A stretch of DNA of 64,000 bases from Struthio camelus (lineage: Eukaryota; Chordata; Aves; Struthioniformes; Struthionidae), in the NCBI RefSeq assembly GCF_040807025.1, contig NC_090967.1:7432001-7496000 (forward strand), written 5' to 3'. The notes below the pieces were generated by a model. It made no database searches and was not told the origin of the DNA. It worked only from the letters and a program-made list of their open reading frames with translations. This document shows, in pieces, positions 48,701-59,766 of this stretch. A program made the position numbers and the translations under genes. Each line of letters starts with the position of its first letter. Within the stretch, counting starts at the first letter, position 1.

Positions 48701-51700
48701 CATTCCAGCTTAGCATTTCACAGGAATGAGCTTTTTATCCTGTGAACACAACAGCCTATTACCATGCACCATAGATAAGAAGGCTCCTGTCAGCACTTTG
48801 AGTTTCAGGGCTAGGTCTGCACTTTAAAAACCTGAGACTAGAAGGGTAAAGGTCATATTTACTGTACTCACAAGAGAAAAAACACACAACAACTAAACAC
48901 TCATGATTTTTTCATGGTACAAAGATTTTTGACATATAACCAAATAGGAATTCACATTAAAAAAAAAAGAGTTCCCAAAAAAGAAAGGACCAACATTTCT
49001 CTGTTGAAAAGCATCGTTTGGTATACAAATAACAAGCGTGGCTTTACATTTTAGTAGGGGAAGGGATGTTCCTAAATGCAATAAAGTTCTCTGACAGTTG
49101 CAAATCCATGTCCAAACGCCAAGAGCTAAGTGCTGAGCCATAATAGAAGTTGTAAATGCACATGAAACTAAGTTACCTTCTAGTTAAAACCAATTTATGT
49201 GGTACCAGAAATAACCCTTTAAAGCTGAAGATCTGCATTTGGTGAGACTAAAACTAGGTCAGATGCTGAGCAGTGTAAAAAGAGAGAAAAAGTGAGAAGT
49301 GCCTACCTTTGTACCAACTGTTATATCTTGGACAATGCTGTAGAAAAAAGAAAGAAAAGGATTAAAAAAGTTAGATAGGTTTGCCACAAATATCCAGCAT
49401 AGTTTACAGTAGTAAGAAAAAAAGCAAGTCAAAGTGCACAGTTGTCTTTGCAAGTGAGCCAAGGACAGTTTATACAAAGAAAAATTATTAGATGGTGATG
49501 GTGGAGACCCAAGACCCAGCAGTGCCAGAAAACTGCAGCCTTTCCACTTCCTATAGTGGAGCTTGCTCTTTTGCCAGTGTACCGGAGGGGGGGGGGACGC
49601 CACCAAAAAACCCACACAGTTAACAAAGCCTAGCATTCTTCACAGGAATGCAAAGTGATTAGAACAGAACCTTTGCCCTAGTCAAGGGAAAAGCATCAAG
49701 AGTCAACTCCATCACCAGCGCTCGCTTCTACAGTTCTTAAAAACACCTATATTTAAAGGAGTTAAAATAACCTTTGCTAAGATGTAAAGGGGCTATCTCT
49801 AGAGAAATTATCAATTCAATAGTGAAAAAAACCAACGCTGTAATTCCAGTGGTACCACAGATAAGCAAAGACCAAATGGAGCTTGGACCGTCATCTCAAC
49901 CAAACGCAAACAGCCCAAGCCAGGCTTACAGTAGCCCTTCAACTATGCTAACATCACTGGAGCTAGCCCAGTGCCAGTCCAACAAAGGGCAACCAGAAGA
50001 GCAATGAAGAGGTCCAGGCAACTGCCAGACTGTGGTATGCCTGTACAGAACTTTCTTCCACTGATTCACTTCTACCTAGAAAAATAAACACTGTTCTTTT
50101 CTAACACAAACCTGAAGAAAAAAACACAATAATTAAGTATTAGCACATATGTTTAAACCTGTTAAACTGAGACTTCCCGATTAACCAAACAACACGAAAA
50201 GTAATGTTAAGTTATTCTAGCACATGCACCTAATAAAAAGTTCTCTGCTGTACCTCAAATAGCTTGTGTTAACCCTTGCAGCAGCAAACATGATATCACA
50301 AGACACATCTACTAGAGCATCTTCTTTCATCGATTGAATCAGAACGACCGGCCTACCAACCTGAAATATTGTAGCTTGGTAACCTTCCATGGTATTACAC
50401 TACCCACATAGTGATCTTTTTTGTAAAGTACTCGAGACAAATGAAGAATTTCAATTATGCCCTTGCACTGAAGGTATTTTTTTTTTAGAAACTCCAAACC
50501 ATGGTAAAGCAGTGACATAAAAACTGGAAAGCTGAGATGATAGATTTATAGGCTTGACATACATATTGTGCTGCATGTTTTGACTCCCGTCTTTCCAAGG
50601 GCTGACATCATAATCCGTAACCTCAGAGTAAAGGATCCAAACATGGCACGCTAATAAGATCTACAGTAACTTTAAGGAAACATGGCAGATGGGTAGAAGG
50701 TATGGCAGTCACTTTCAGACAGCAATACGAAAACTGAAAATTTCAAGAATAATTCTAGAATTCAAGTGATTTAATGCTAAAATACTTAAAATTTACTTCT
50801 CTTTCTTTCCCTACCCTCCTGCAACACTTCATAATTTTTCAGGGAACTAAATACTGCTCGGTCTTATTATTAAATCATTCATGTTTCACCAGCTTCACAA
50901 ATAAGCCATAGCACTAGTATAAGCCAGCTCAGCTTCTCATACTTCCTCTTCAAAACCAACCTGCCATGTCATCATAACCCAGCAATTTACAGCTGGAGTT
51001 ACAGTCTAATCCAATGGCTGCTGCCAGGAAGCTACACGATGGTTCCTTTTTTCAGTGAGCTACTTAAAAAACACGCTGTATGAGAATGCAGGGTTTTAAA
51101 ATCCCCTGGTGTCTGGTCACCAATGAAGACAGATGGGTTTTGCTGCACTTTGAGGGCCAGCAGTAATGAACTAATTAAACCCATCTGCACACAATCAATT
51201 TAAAGAATCATAATCAGTTTATTAACATCACTAAATATTCTGTGAGAGCATATTTCTTCAGTTAATACACATACATTTTTGCCTTTGTGGATTTTCATAA
51301 CTTTAAATCTGTCCAAAGCGTAAAAGAATGAGGAATCTCTCCAGTTTCCAAAACTCTCAAACTTACCCCTAAGCAATTTCTCTTACTTCCTGTTCCTCTT
51401 GTGGGCCTCATACACAGGAAATGTTTTACATAAAGTAGCCTTAACAGGGGATAGTATTTAAAATTATCCAACAGGAAGAGCTTTTTTATTTGCCAAAAAT
51501 TATTGAATCTTGGAATAACACTGTAACCTATTTGATAATAAGCACAACATGAAACAAGCAACAATAACATATAAGGATTTTTATTTTAAGAACTGTGCAG
51601 TACACTTTCAACTCACGTTTCCCCTCTACAAGCTATGATTTCTTAAGCTGCATTCTCTTGCCCTATATCAACTTCAAATATGGACTTGATTCTTTGCTAA

Positions 51701-53045
51701 TTTCCAGAAGAACAGGCAATAAAGCCTTTCACAAAAATTATTTACATGGAATGGGATGTTTCCAGTGCACTACAGGAGAGAAAAATTACACAGCACCATT
51801 AGAGCCTCTAGGCCATTTTCCAAAGCAGTCTTTCCCATATGAACTCCTTGCATGTTTTAACAAAGAACTTATTCAAAAGAGAATTTTGGAAAACTGTAAC
51901 TAAGTATCATTTTAGGTATGAGTAGTAGATGGAAGAGCCCATAGCCAGAGAGGTCATGCACTGCCAACTAGACAGAAAACTTAAAAGCATTTTCAGAAGA
52001 AACTTTTGAGGTTTCAACACAAGCACAGCTTCCACAGGGTAAATATATCATGCACTGAGATCTTTAAGAGGTAACGAATAATTAAAATTTCAAGACTCAC
52101 ATTATACTTACATTTCTACAATAAAGCAAGAACTAGTTTAAGGTGCACACAGCAAGTTAGCTTTCCTAGAAAGTATGCTGCACACACAGCTGATCACAAA
52201 TTGATTTTACACATTAAAACGGAAGGCTTCACACAGGTTTTTTTTTTTAAACCTCACTCAAATTGAGCAACTTCTTAAAAGCAGCGCAGCAAACTGAACT
52301 GCATTCTGAACTGTAAGCTACTTTACTAGCAAAAGACCTGATCTACTGAAGAAGCTGTTAGAAAAAGCACGTGTTATTTTTGAGATGAAACAGCACTGAG
52401 ACCACACTTTTCAATGGGTTAAAAACCTGACATGTGACTATGCTTAATTGGCACCAGGCGAATATTCTGAGGCAAGAAGACAGGAGGAACTAATTTGGCT
52501 TCCCATGCTTAAGGTTCTGGGAAAACAACAGTTTATTAGGAGGCCTTTAACAGCACTTTAACTAGGATTATTGCATTCTTTAGAAAAAAAAATACAACAG
52601 AGAAACCAGATCAGTACAAAATATACCATACAAGACGAGAGAAACATGGATACCTCTTTTCTGACAGCGCTGCCTTTATAAAGCAGTAAAGTAAACACTT
52701 AATGAACCCAGGCCATGGAGGTGGTGATTAAAGAGAAATCAATGCTGTCCAGCATAAGAGAACTGTGCTCTTAAAAAAAGAGGAAAAAAGGAAAAAAAAA
52801 AAAGCCCCCTTGCACAAGCCAAACAATCACAGAGGCAAGTTTCGTCTTGAAGGAGTTTATAACTGAACAATAGAAAACAAGGAAGCTCGCAAATAAGTCT
52901 GCTCTACTACTGCTCCTCAAGGATCTCAGGTAACGCTGCAACGGAAGTCTTGTTTATAAGCGAGCCTCCGAGCGGCCCGAAAGCGCTGCAGCTCCACGCA
53001 GACCGAGGCGAGACTTACGCGCTGAGCAAAAACCCACTCGCAAAA

Positions 53046-53100
<55 letters not shown>

Positions 53101-53784
53101 AACCCAGAAAGGACCCCCCCCCCGCGCTTGCGAGGGGCCCGGACAATAGGAGCGAGGCCGGGGAGCGCCCCGAGCCGCCAGGTGCGCCCGGCCCGGCCCC
53201 GCCGCCGCCGCCCCCTCCCCGCCCCGGGGGGCAGACGCGGCCGGCCCGCACCCACGCGGCGCCCGCAGCCCGCCCGCCCCCGCCCCGCCGGGCGCGCCCT
53301 CCCTGGCCGCGGGAAGGGGGGGGGGAAGGGGGGGCGCGGCGGAGCGCGGCCCCCCCCCCGTGAAGGTGGGGGGGGCGGGGAGGGCTCGCGGGAGCGCGCG
53401 CTGCCCCGGGAGCGGCCGGCACGAGGCACCGCGCCTCAGCGGCGGCGGAACGGGGGCCGCCCTCGCCTCGGGGCCCCGCGGGCCTCCACCCCCCCCCCCC
53501 GCCCACGGCGAGCGGGCCCGGCCGGGAGCCCCCTCCCCGCACCACAGGTAACCACCTCCCCTCCCCCCCCCCCGCCTCGCCTCGCCTCACACGCGGCAGC
53601 CCGGCCGCGCCCTCGGCGCCCCCCCTCCCCCCGCCGCGCCGGTAACGCCCCAGCCCCCGGCGCGGGTCGCGAACCGCCGCCGCTTCCCCCTTCCTCGGGA
53701 GCGGGTCCGGGAACTCCCGTGCCCGGCCCCCGGCCCCGCCTGGCCTGCGCGAGGCCCCGGGGCGGCGGAGACTCACCCGTCCAT
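24704..53784 (-). CDS. PTBP1: Polypyrimidine tract-binding protein 1 (hnRNP I), complete, 15 exons
   Basis: Coding exons on the minus strand: 53784-53777, 49337-49307, 37230-37155, 36143-35971, 34995-34849, 33429-33259, 32452-32342, 31962-31788, 31168-31091, 29765-29617, 26857-26824, 26329-26237, 25859-25643, 25346-25269 and 24836-24704 (TAA). Phases agree throughout and the sum is 557 aa, the same as the long human isoform. It begins [20 protein letters not shown]; the TKR...KKFK nuclear-import region lies in the first 50 residues. Four RRMs follow, at about 59-143 (VIHVRKLP), 184-260 (IIVENLFYP), 337-411 (VLLVSNLN) and 454-529 (LHLSNIP), and the end is [15 protein letters not shown]1 binds CU-rich RNA in the nucleus and represses exons; it also shuttles to the cytoplasm. 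Exons 5 and 10 use the weak donor GTTAGT. Intron 2 is the largest, 12 kb. Confidence 0.98.
26824..26857 (-). CDS. PTBP1: PTBP1 exon 11, 34-nt poison-by-skipping exon
   Basis: The exon codes [11 protein letters not shown] plus one base and is 34 nt, not a multiple of three. Skipping it shifts the frame into RRM3. In mammals skipping is promoted by PTB itself and sends the mRNA to nonsense-mediated decay, a negative feedback loop. Exon length, phase and the unusual upstream intron are all kept here, so the same feedback is likely. The 3' splice site is TCTAAAG. Confidence 0.93.
26858..27268 (-). promoter_or_regulatory. PTBP1: AG-exclusion zone with distant branch point upstream of PTBP1 exon 11
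   Basis: On the transcribed strand no AG occurs between the splice-site AG (26859-26858) and the AG at 27270-27269. The stretch is pyrimidine-rich, with UCUUCC- and CUUCCU-type PTB sites and a T17 run on the + strand at about 27053-27068. At its far end TTTACTGAC (branch A at 27215, about 358 nt from exon 11) is followed by CTGTGTTTTTTGCTAC and more pyrimidines. A second candidate, CTGACT, has its A at 27253. Distant branch points with long AG-free zones are known for this exon in mammals. Choice of branch A is inference. Confidence 0.88.
29235..29246 (+). repeat. G-run in PTBP1 intron 10
   Basis: About twelve consecutive G in AT-rich intronic DNA. It reads as a C-run in the transcript. Confidence 0.7.
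31091..31168 (-). CDS. PTBP1: PTBP1 exon 9, 78-nt linker exon
   Basis: The exon codes 26 residues of the RRM2-RRM3 linker ([19 protein letters not shown] and on to PQAA). Its length is a multiple of three, so skipping keeps the frame. In mammals skipping gives the shorter, less repressive isoform. Published work reports near-constitutive inclusion in chicken. Acceptor TTTCCAG and donor GTACTG are intact. Confidence 0.93.
31651..31684 (+). repeat. Short tandem repeat of TTTTCCTAA
   Basis: Three perfect 9-bp copies and a partial fourth in PTBP1 intron 8. In the transcript it reads as TTAGGAAAA repeats. The splice sites are not involved. Confidence 0.85.
39481..39499 (+). repeat. G19 homopolymer in PTBP1 intron 2
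   Basis: Nineteen G in a row, followed by AAGGGGGAAGGGC and an ACAC tract, in AT-rich intron. G-quadruplex potential on the + strand; the transcript carries C. The length may be affected by sequencing error. Confidence 0.8.
42685..42700 (+). repeat. T-run in PTBP1 intron 2
   Basis: About sixteen consecutive T. The rest of intron 2 (37231-49306, 12 kb) is AT-rich and unremarkable apart from this run and the G19 tract. I see no further coding exon and no intact interspersed repeat in it. Confidence 0.7.
49895..50035 (+). repeat. Possible old CR1 LINE fragment
   Basis: The stretch around CACTGGAGC and GTCCAACAAAGGGCAAC resembles the avian CR1 phrase with GTCCAGAGAAGGGCAAC, but with an insertion and several mismatches. 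It lies in PTBP1 intron 1. No CR1 3' end repeat is seen nearby. Weak call from memory of the consensus. Confidence 0.22.
53042..53102 (+). repeat. (AAAT)15 microsatellite in PTBP1 intron 1
   Basis: Fifteen uninterrupted tetranucleotide copies inside the otherwise GC-rich PTBP1 CpG island, about 0.7 kb downstream of exon 1. It reads TTTA in the transcript. Confidence 0.97.
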
Positions 53785-54030
53785 TGCACACGGAGGAGAC
53801 CCGTCGGGAACGGAGTGGAGGCGCCGGAATAGCAGGAACGAACCCAACCGCTCCGTGTTATAGACTCACAAAATGGCGGCGCCGCCCGGCCCGCCTCACC
53901 CGCGCCAACACCCCATTGGCTATCGAAGATGTCATCTTGATAGCAGGGGAGGGGATCGCCCGCCTCCGAGGGTTGGCGCCCTCCCGCCTCTCGCGGAGCC
54001 TATTGGCTGTATGCGAGATAAGGGGCGGTG
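53777..54030 (-). promoter_or_regulatory. PTBP1: PTBP1 first exon and core promoter in a CpG island
   Basis: The 5'UTR upstream of the start codon (53784) reads TTGTGAGTCTATAAC, later GGTTCGTTCCTGCTATTCCG and CCTCCACTCCGTTCC, close to the human PTBP1 leader as I remember it. A YY1-type element AAAATGGCGGC (+ strand, 53870-53880) sits at the probable transcription start. CCAAT boxes on the minus strand lie at 53915-53919 and 54002-54006. There is no clear TATA box; the TATAAC lies in the leader. The CpG-rich block runs from about 52.96 to 54.33 kb. Confidence 0.75.
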
Positions 54031-54345
54031 CAAGGCGCCGACGTGAGCGCTGACTGGGTAGGCGCCGGGACACGGCTGGGTGGAGCCATCTTGAGAGCGG
54101 GAAGGATGCCGAAATACCACACTGAGCCACCATCTTGATTGGGGGCAGGGTATGGAATAACTGCATTGGGAGCCATCTTGAATGTGGGCACGGGTTCCAA
54201 CGTGCACATTGTGTTGTCATCCTCAGCGCGGGCGAGGGCCGCGCGAGGACTCCTCCTGCCTGCGGGAGCGGCCCAACGGCCGCCGCGGCAGCCATGATAG
54301 CTATGGGCAGGGGGGCGCCCGCGCTACTGGCCGTCGGCATCTTGA
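53933..54345 (+). repeat. Five-copy CATCTTGA motif array upstream of PTBP1
   Basis: CATCTTGA occurs at 53933, 54087, 54131, 54174 and 54338. The middle three lie 43-44 bp apart in similar context (GAGCCATCTTGA, GAGCCACCATCTTGA, GAGCCATCTTGA, each followed by G-rich sequence), which suggests a decayed tandem repeat. On the PTBP1 strand it reads TCAAGATG(G), the core of a YY1 site. Confidence 0.8.
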
Positions 54346-57300
54346 GTAAGGGCAGAGCAGGCTCCACGCCGAAATTACGTTGGTAATTTAGCACTGTCAG
54401 TCTGTGGGTTTTGTGGGGGTCTTTTATGCAGTTAGACAGCGCTTACAAGTTTTATTTAAAATACAGGATAAAATCTGTCTATTTTCAGTTAGCCTTTTAA
54501 GGATAAAGATTACGCAGTGGCTGAGAGAGAACTTTTGAGGTAAGACACAACACTTACCTGCCCCGCTCAGGTATCAGGATAATATTTTTTCCTAAGTTAC
54601 AGTCCTGACGCAATTTTCTGACCAAAACAGCACCTTCCCCAGCCTCGTGGTCCGCAGTGATATGTTAGATTAGCTTGTTTCACTCCTCCTGCCCATACTT
54701 ACCTGTATGTCTAATTTCCACAAAGAGATTCACGTACAATCCACGGATTTCCTATATTTGGGGATTTTCAAACCTCTAAAAGATCTCCTTTTCAAGTGTG
54801 GGCCCATCTATAATAAATTTAAGCCTCCTTATAATGGGCTTGCTAGTGTTAGATTATTTCTGTGGCTCCCTTAAAAATAGTCGTCAGGGTCACAGGAGTT
54901 CAAGTTTCACGAGAGGAAAGTCCCTAAAAAAAAAAAAAACAAAAAACAAAAAAAGAGGAAAAACTTGTGCCCAGTCGGTTTCCTCTGCAAGCTTTGACTG
55001 GCTTTGACTGTTGTGCTTTTATTTCGTTCTAGTACAGGAACAGGCACACAAGGACCAGGATCCTAACTGAGGCTGAAAAGATCACATTCAGCTATATTAT
55101 ATACCAGTACATCTTGGGGTCTTTTCCATTAACATCATTTTGTAAAGCAGCTTGCTGCCATAGATAAAATGATGCATGTCTCTTTGTAAATATAGACAAT
55201 ATTTGCTCACTGGGAATTCTACCAGCAATTACTTATTTTCATTGCCTCGCTTGTCATAACCCTATCCGTTGACTGCAGCACAGGAATTAATTGTCCCAGA
55301 CCTCCCTACAAATCCCTTGTGTAGCATTGAATCAAATATCAGATGTTCAATCCACATTGATCTCAGCTTCATTAGTTACAACCCTGTTATAAGAGTTTCT
55401 AGGCAACATAACACTGGTCTTAGCCTAGAGAAGAGCTGTAATACCTTATTAGCAGCACCCTCTTTTGACATTTTTGTAAAAGCTTAACGTTTTTACACTT
55501 CTGCCAATCTGCCTCTATTGTTAGTGGTAAACAATAAATACTAATGCAGATCAGTGCCACTGATGGAAGCCTCTGAGCTGTAACACAACAGTTTCAATGG
55601 CATATCTATGAAGGTTTAGAAAAGAAGATTTAAAAAATGTAGTGCAAATGAAACTAGGAGGCTTATCCTTGGGCAGTGTTTCTACTTAATGTCAGGTAAC
55701 TTTGACAGGTACGGACATGCAGTGTATAGTCTCATTTCTTTCTGAAGCATACAGTAGACTCATACAGAAAAAAAAAATTTTCAAAAAAATGTGAAAACAG
55801 ATATAATTTTCGCCCAAACAAGGATGACTGTGTTCATTCCTATGGCCAAAGGTCTCATTTGAGATTCTCAGAGAGAGGGGCGATGTTTGGATATTTTGAA
55901 GGCCAGGACTGGATGTCAAGTTAATGCCTCACTCTTGTCACCATGTGTGAAATGCAAGAGTGAGCTTGGATCTCAGCAAGAGCTGGCAGCTTCTAATTTC
56001 CACATTGTTTTATTGGATTCCCCAGCCATTCAGCCCTTGTTCCAGCAGTGAAGTTTAAAATGGAGAAAGGGTATGTTCTTACCTTTTCCTTCCTTTTCCT
56101 ACAGGCAGCCAAAGTCCCCATCTGAAATCAAAGTTATTTTATTAGGTCCTGCACATAAAAGGAGGCTCAGGGTTTCCCACAGATAAGAGATTTACAACTT
56201 GGAAATACACAAGGCAGACAGACAAAGAATGGGAAAATGACTTTAGAGTTGCTGAGATACAGAGAGATAAAGTGATTTGATCAAAGCAGAGCAAGAATTT
56301 AACTCCCATCTCACAAGCCACAATGCAGTTCCTTGAACCATGCCTATTTTAAGCTATATTTCCCACGGAGGTGTTTCACTTCATCTTCTATTTTGAATAT
56401 TGTTAGTCAGAAACCCTTCCTTAGTAGCGGATAGTAGGGAGACAGGACCCCCTTTTTTATATGGGCTATTTTTGTCTACTTGTAAAGAAACATACCCTCA
56501 ACACGATGCAAAGACTTTGGGGAAAAAATGTTAATGCTACATACTACTCACTAGTAAAAACGACATCTAGTTTGCTAGTGGCTATTGAAATTAGTTTATT
56601 GTATGTGCAGCTATCCCAACTGTTCTTCAGATATCTTTGGAAAAACAAACACAAGTGGATGCCATCAAAGAATTACTACTTTTCAAAGCAACTCCTGTGC
56701 AGTTGTGGTGAAACTTAAAAGACTCTTTTAAGGTTCATGCAAGCTCACTCAGATTTTCCATAGTTCAAGCAGAAATGCTGATTGTGCAACATTTTATCAG
56801 ATGTCTTCCTGTAATATTTAACAGAATTTTTTAGACAGCATCTATTCAAACAGAATGCTAGCAAACTGAAAAAAGATGCTGCTGGGTAATGTACAGTGTT
56901 TCTCTGGGAAAATAGGAAAATGCATTTGGAACAAAATAATAATTTATATGAAAAAAAACAGCTGGGAGAAGACCCATCTCTGTAAGTCTTTTGGTTTGTT
57001 TTGAAAGAAAAAAAAAACCATATGAAAATGGTCATGTGAAAAAAGGGGGAGGGAGAAGGGGAAAAATATGAATCAGCTTCTTTTGCACAATCCAGCAAAA
57101 TGGCCCCACCCTCCCCCAGGCTCTGGTTACTCACATCTTGCTAGAAGGGCCTTTGCAGGACACACCCAGGTTTTTCTCTTTTTAAGCCCTTCCTGCCTAT
57201 GTTATCTCTTTGAATTTAATTTACCGTGCAGGGAAAAAGGGAAGAAAAAAAAAATCTCTGAAACAAAAATACCCTTTTCCTGCCTTTTTTCTTTGTATTT

Positions 57301-58276
57301 TTAAAATAGCTCTCAAGCCTGTACTATATTTACTTTTCTATGTAACTACATTCCTTTGCAAACTAGCCACCTTCCCCTTCTCCTTCCTATTCCACCCTCG
57401 ACTTCTATCAGTGAATTGAAAAAAGTACCTTCCAAATATACGGTCTCTGTTCAAGAGCATGAACTACTGTGCTTAATGGTATATCCTAGATATTGTTTTT
57501 AATGACAAAACATGTTTTCCCTGCACCCTTCCCCCCACACAGACACATTATTCACAGTACCCTGCAAGGTCCCAAACCAGGAAACTCTTACACATATAAC
57601 TTTGCTACTCTCTATAGTCCCAATTAAATTTGGGTTAGGGGCGTTCAAATATTTTTGCTTCTTTCTGTTGCATGTATTTATTTGAAACCACTTTCAATTA
57701 ACACGGCTGTTTGTTTAAAGCAGTACTTGCAGCTTTAGCAACATCTTAGAACGCCAGAACATTCTTTTGTGCATCATTCACGATGCCACATCACAGCTCT
57801 GGAAACGGTTAGTTTAGAGCTAGCAGAGACAGAGAAAACTCAGTGCTGGATTTATCCAACAAAAAGCAGCATGTGGGTAGTGATCAGCCAGTTGATTCAC
57901 ACATGGCTCAAAACTTGACAGCACAGGTATCTCCTTATTCAGCTCATATTTAAAGGAAGATGATAGGAGAGGGACCACAAGAGTGGAGGTCAAAAGATAC
58001 ATAGGCTTACACGGTTATTGGAGGGGGAGGTGTGGGTAGTACACGGAGCTTCCTTGGAAAGCTGGCTATATTAGTTCCACTGCTTGTGAAAGGCTCATTT
58101 CTTAACTATAGATTTGTGGGTTTAGAAGCAGTATACATGGTTAGCAAGGGGAGTGTATTTTCTATTGATTCATAGGAATTTGACGGCACAGAGTACTATC
58201 AACAAGCTAACCAACGGGTAATTCATAAATTGATTTTGAATTGAGCTTAATACACCTTCAGTATTAGATAGAAGTA

Positions 58277-58326
58277 AATGTTTATAATCTTAATGTTTAT
58301 AATCTTATCTAAATGTTTATAATCTA
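58277..58326 (+). repeat. Triplicated AATGTTTATAATCT
   Basis: Three copies of the 14-mer in 50 bp, separated by TA and ATCTA-type spacers, in AT-rich intergenic DNA. Confidence 0.8.
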
Positions 58327-59732
58327 GAAGTTTAGAAATGTATGCGTTCCCTAAACTGGAGTTTTATGATAGCTGTGCAACCAGAGCAATTTGAGGTCTC
58401 CATTTTATGAAAAAGTTGAATAGCATTGTACCTGCAAGTCCCGCACTTGAAAGGTTTATTCATGTTGCTATTATACATTCTAATTTCACTTTTTACCAGG
58501 ACTTTCAAACTAGATCCACAGGTATTTTTTGTGCTTGAGTAGCTATATAAGTTTTAAATGGTAAGTATAATCATAAAAGCTCATATTTTCTGTTTCTTTC
58601 CTTCTTCCTAGTCTATTGCAAAATGAGAGATTTATCTGCATGTGTTATTCAGTTGTTATCAGTACATGTTATTTCAGAACTTCCCTGCCTTCGCTGCTCC
58701 TCACGGATACTTTTCGGTGACTCATTTCCTGTCAAGGATGAACGAGCCATTTCCTGGCTATTGCATACGGGGCCTTTTTTTTCTTCCAGTCTATGTTGGA
58801 GCGGATTAACCTATAGTTTGATCATACCCCTTCCAATTTACATCAGAATTGGAACTCTTCCTTGTAGCCTTCTAAGATAACAAACAGTTAGCATGTGTTG
58901 TCTGGGGATCATAGCATGCCCCTGACAACCTGGGCCACGGGCTGTGTGATTTCTTGGTGCGGAATTAAAATAATTCCAGAGATACAGATTTAGTAATGCC
59001 ATCCTTCCAGTCACTGGAACCAAATTCCTCTCTTAATTCAAGTAATTTTGAATTATCTAATAAGGGCTGTCAAGGTTGTATACTAGTACTCAAGTAATCA
59101 AGGTAATACCAATATAGGTGTGTGTGTTGTTGTTGTTGTTAGACACAGGTTACTAGCACGTTATATAAGTTCCTGTATTGATTCTGTGCCCATAATTTCA
59201 GCTCTTTTCTCCAACCCCTATTTCCAATTTCCTGAGCCAGTATTTCTTTATATGTTGATTCTAACTCTTGTAGACAGCTCGCTTCAACAAATGCACCGAG
59301 TTACAAGATTGTCCTTGTCTGACCATTGTAACGTCAGCCTGAAGTATCTCAGTTCTTCCAGTCAGCTTTTTTGCTGTTATTTCTTAAATTATTCTTTTAA
59401 TTCCTGTTCACATCATCTCATTTGAATATTTAGATTCATTAGCCTGTCATACATCTGTAATGTTTGGGAAGGAAACCCACACAACAGAGATACTACCTCT
59501 TGAGTCTGAATGTAGCACATGCTGTGGGGATGATCACTGAATAATTCATACCCTGACTGATTTATTCATGCCCAGAAGCTAGATACCTCCTCTGTGACTT
59601 TCCATTATCTCAAAGAGAATGCAAGTTTCTATTCAACTATGCTCGTTTTAAAAGTGCCAGTAGCAGCCCTTGCATTAGCACACGAAGCATGGTGTCTGTC
59701 TAAGACAAATACAGCAGGTGTGTGTTCAAAAC

Positions 59733-59766
59733 CACTCCCTTATGATTTGTCACTCCCTTATGATTT
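59733..59766 (+). repeat. Direct repeat CACTCCCTTATGATTT
   Basis: Two identical 16-mers with a period of 18 bp, a recent-looking local duplication. Confidence 0.85.

Noticed and set aside
49774-50007. 77-codon + strand frame in PTBP1 intron 1
   Set aside because: No family match and partly within a possible old CR1 fragment; antisense to an intron with no splice context.
53015-53791. 258-codon minus-strand frame overlapping PTBP1 exon 1
   Set aside because: Gly/Arg-rich CpG-island translation ending in a repeated YLFI run from the (AAAT)15 microsatellite; not a protein.
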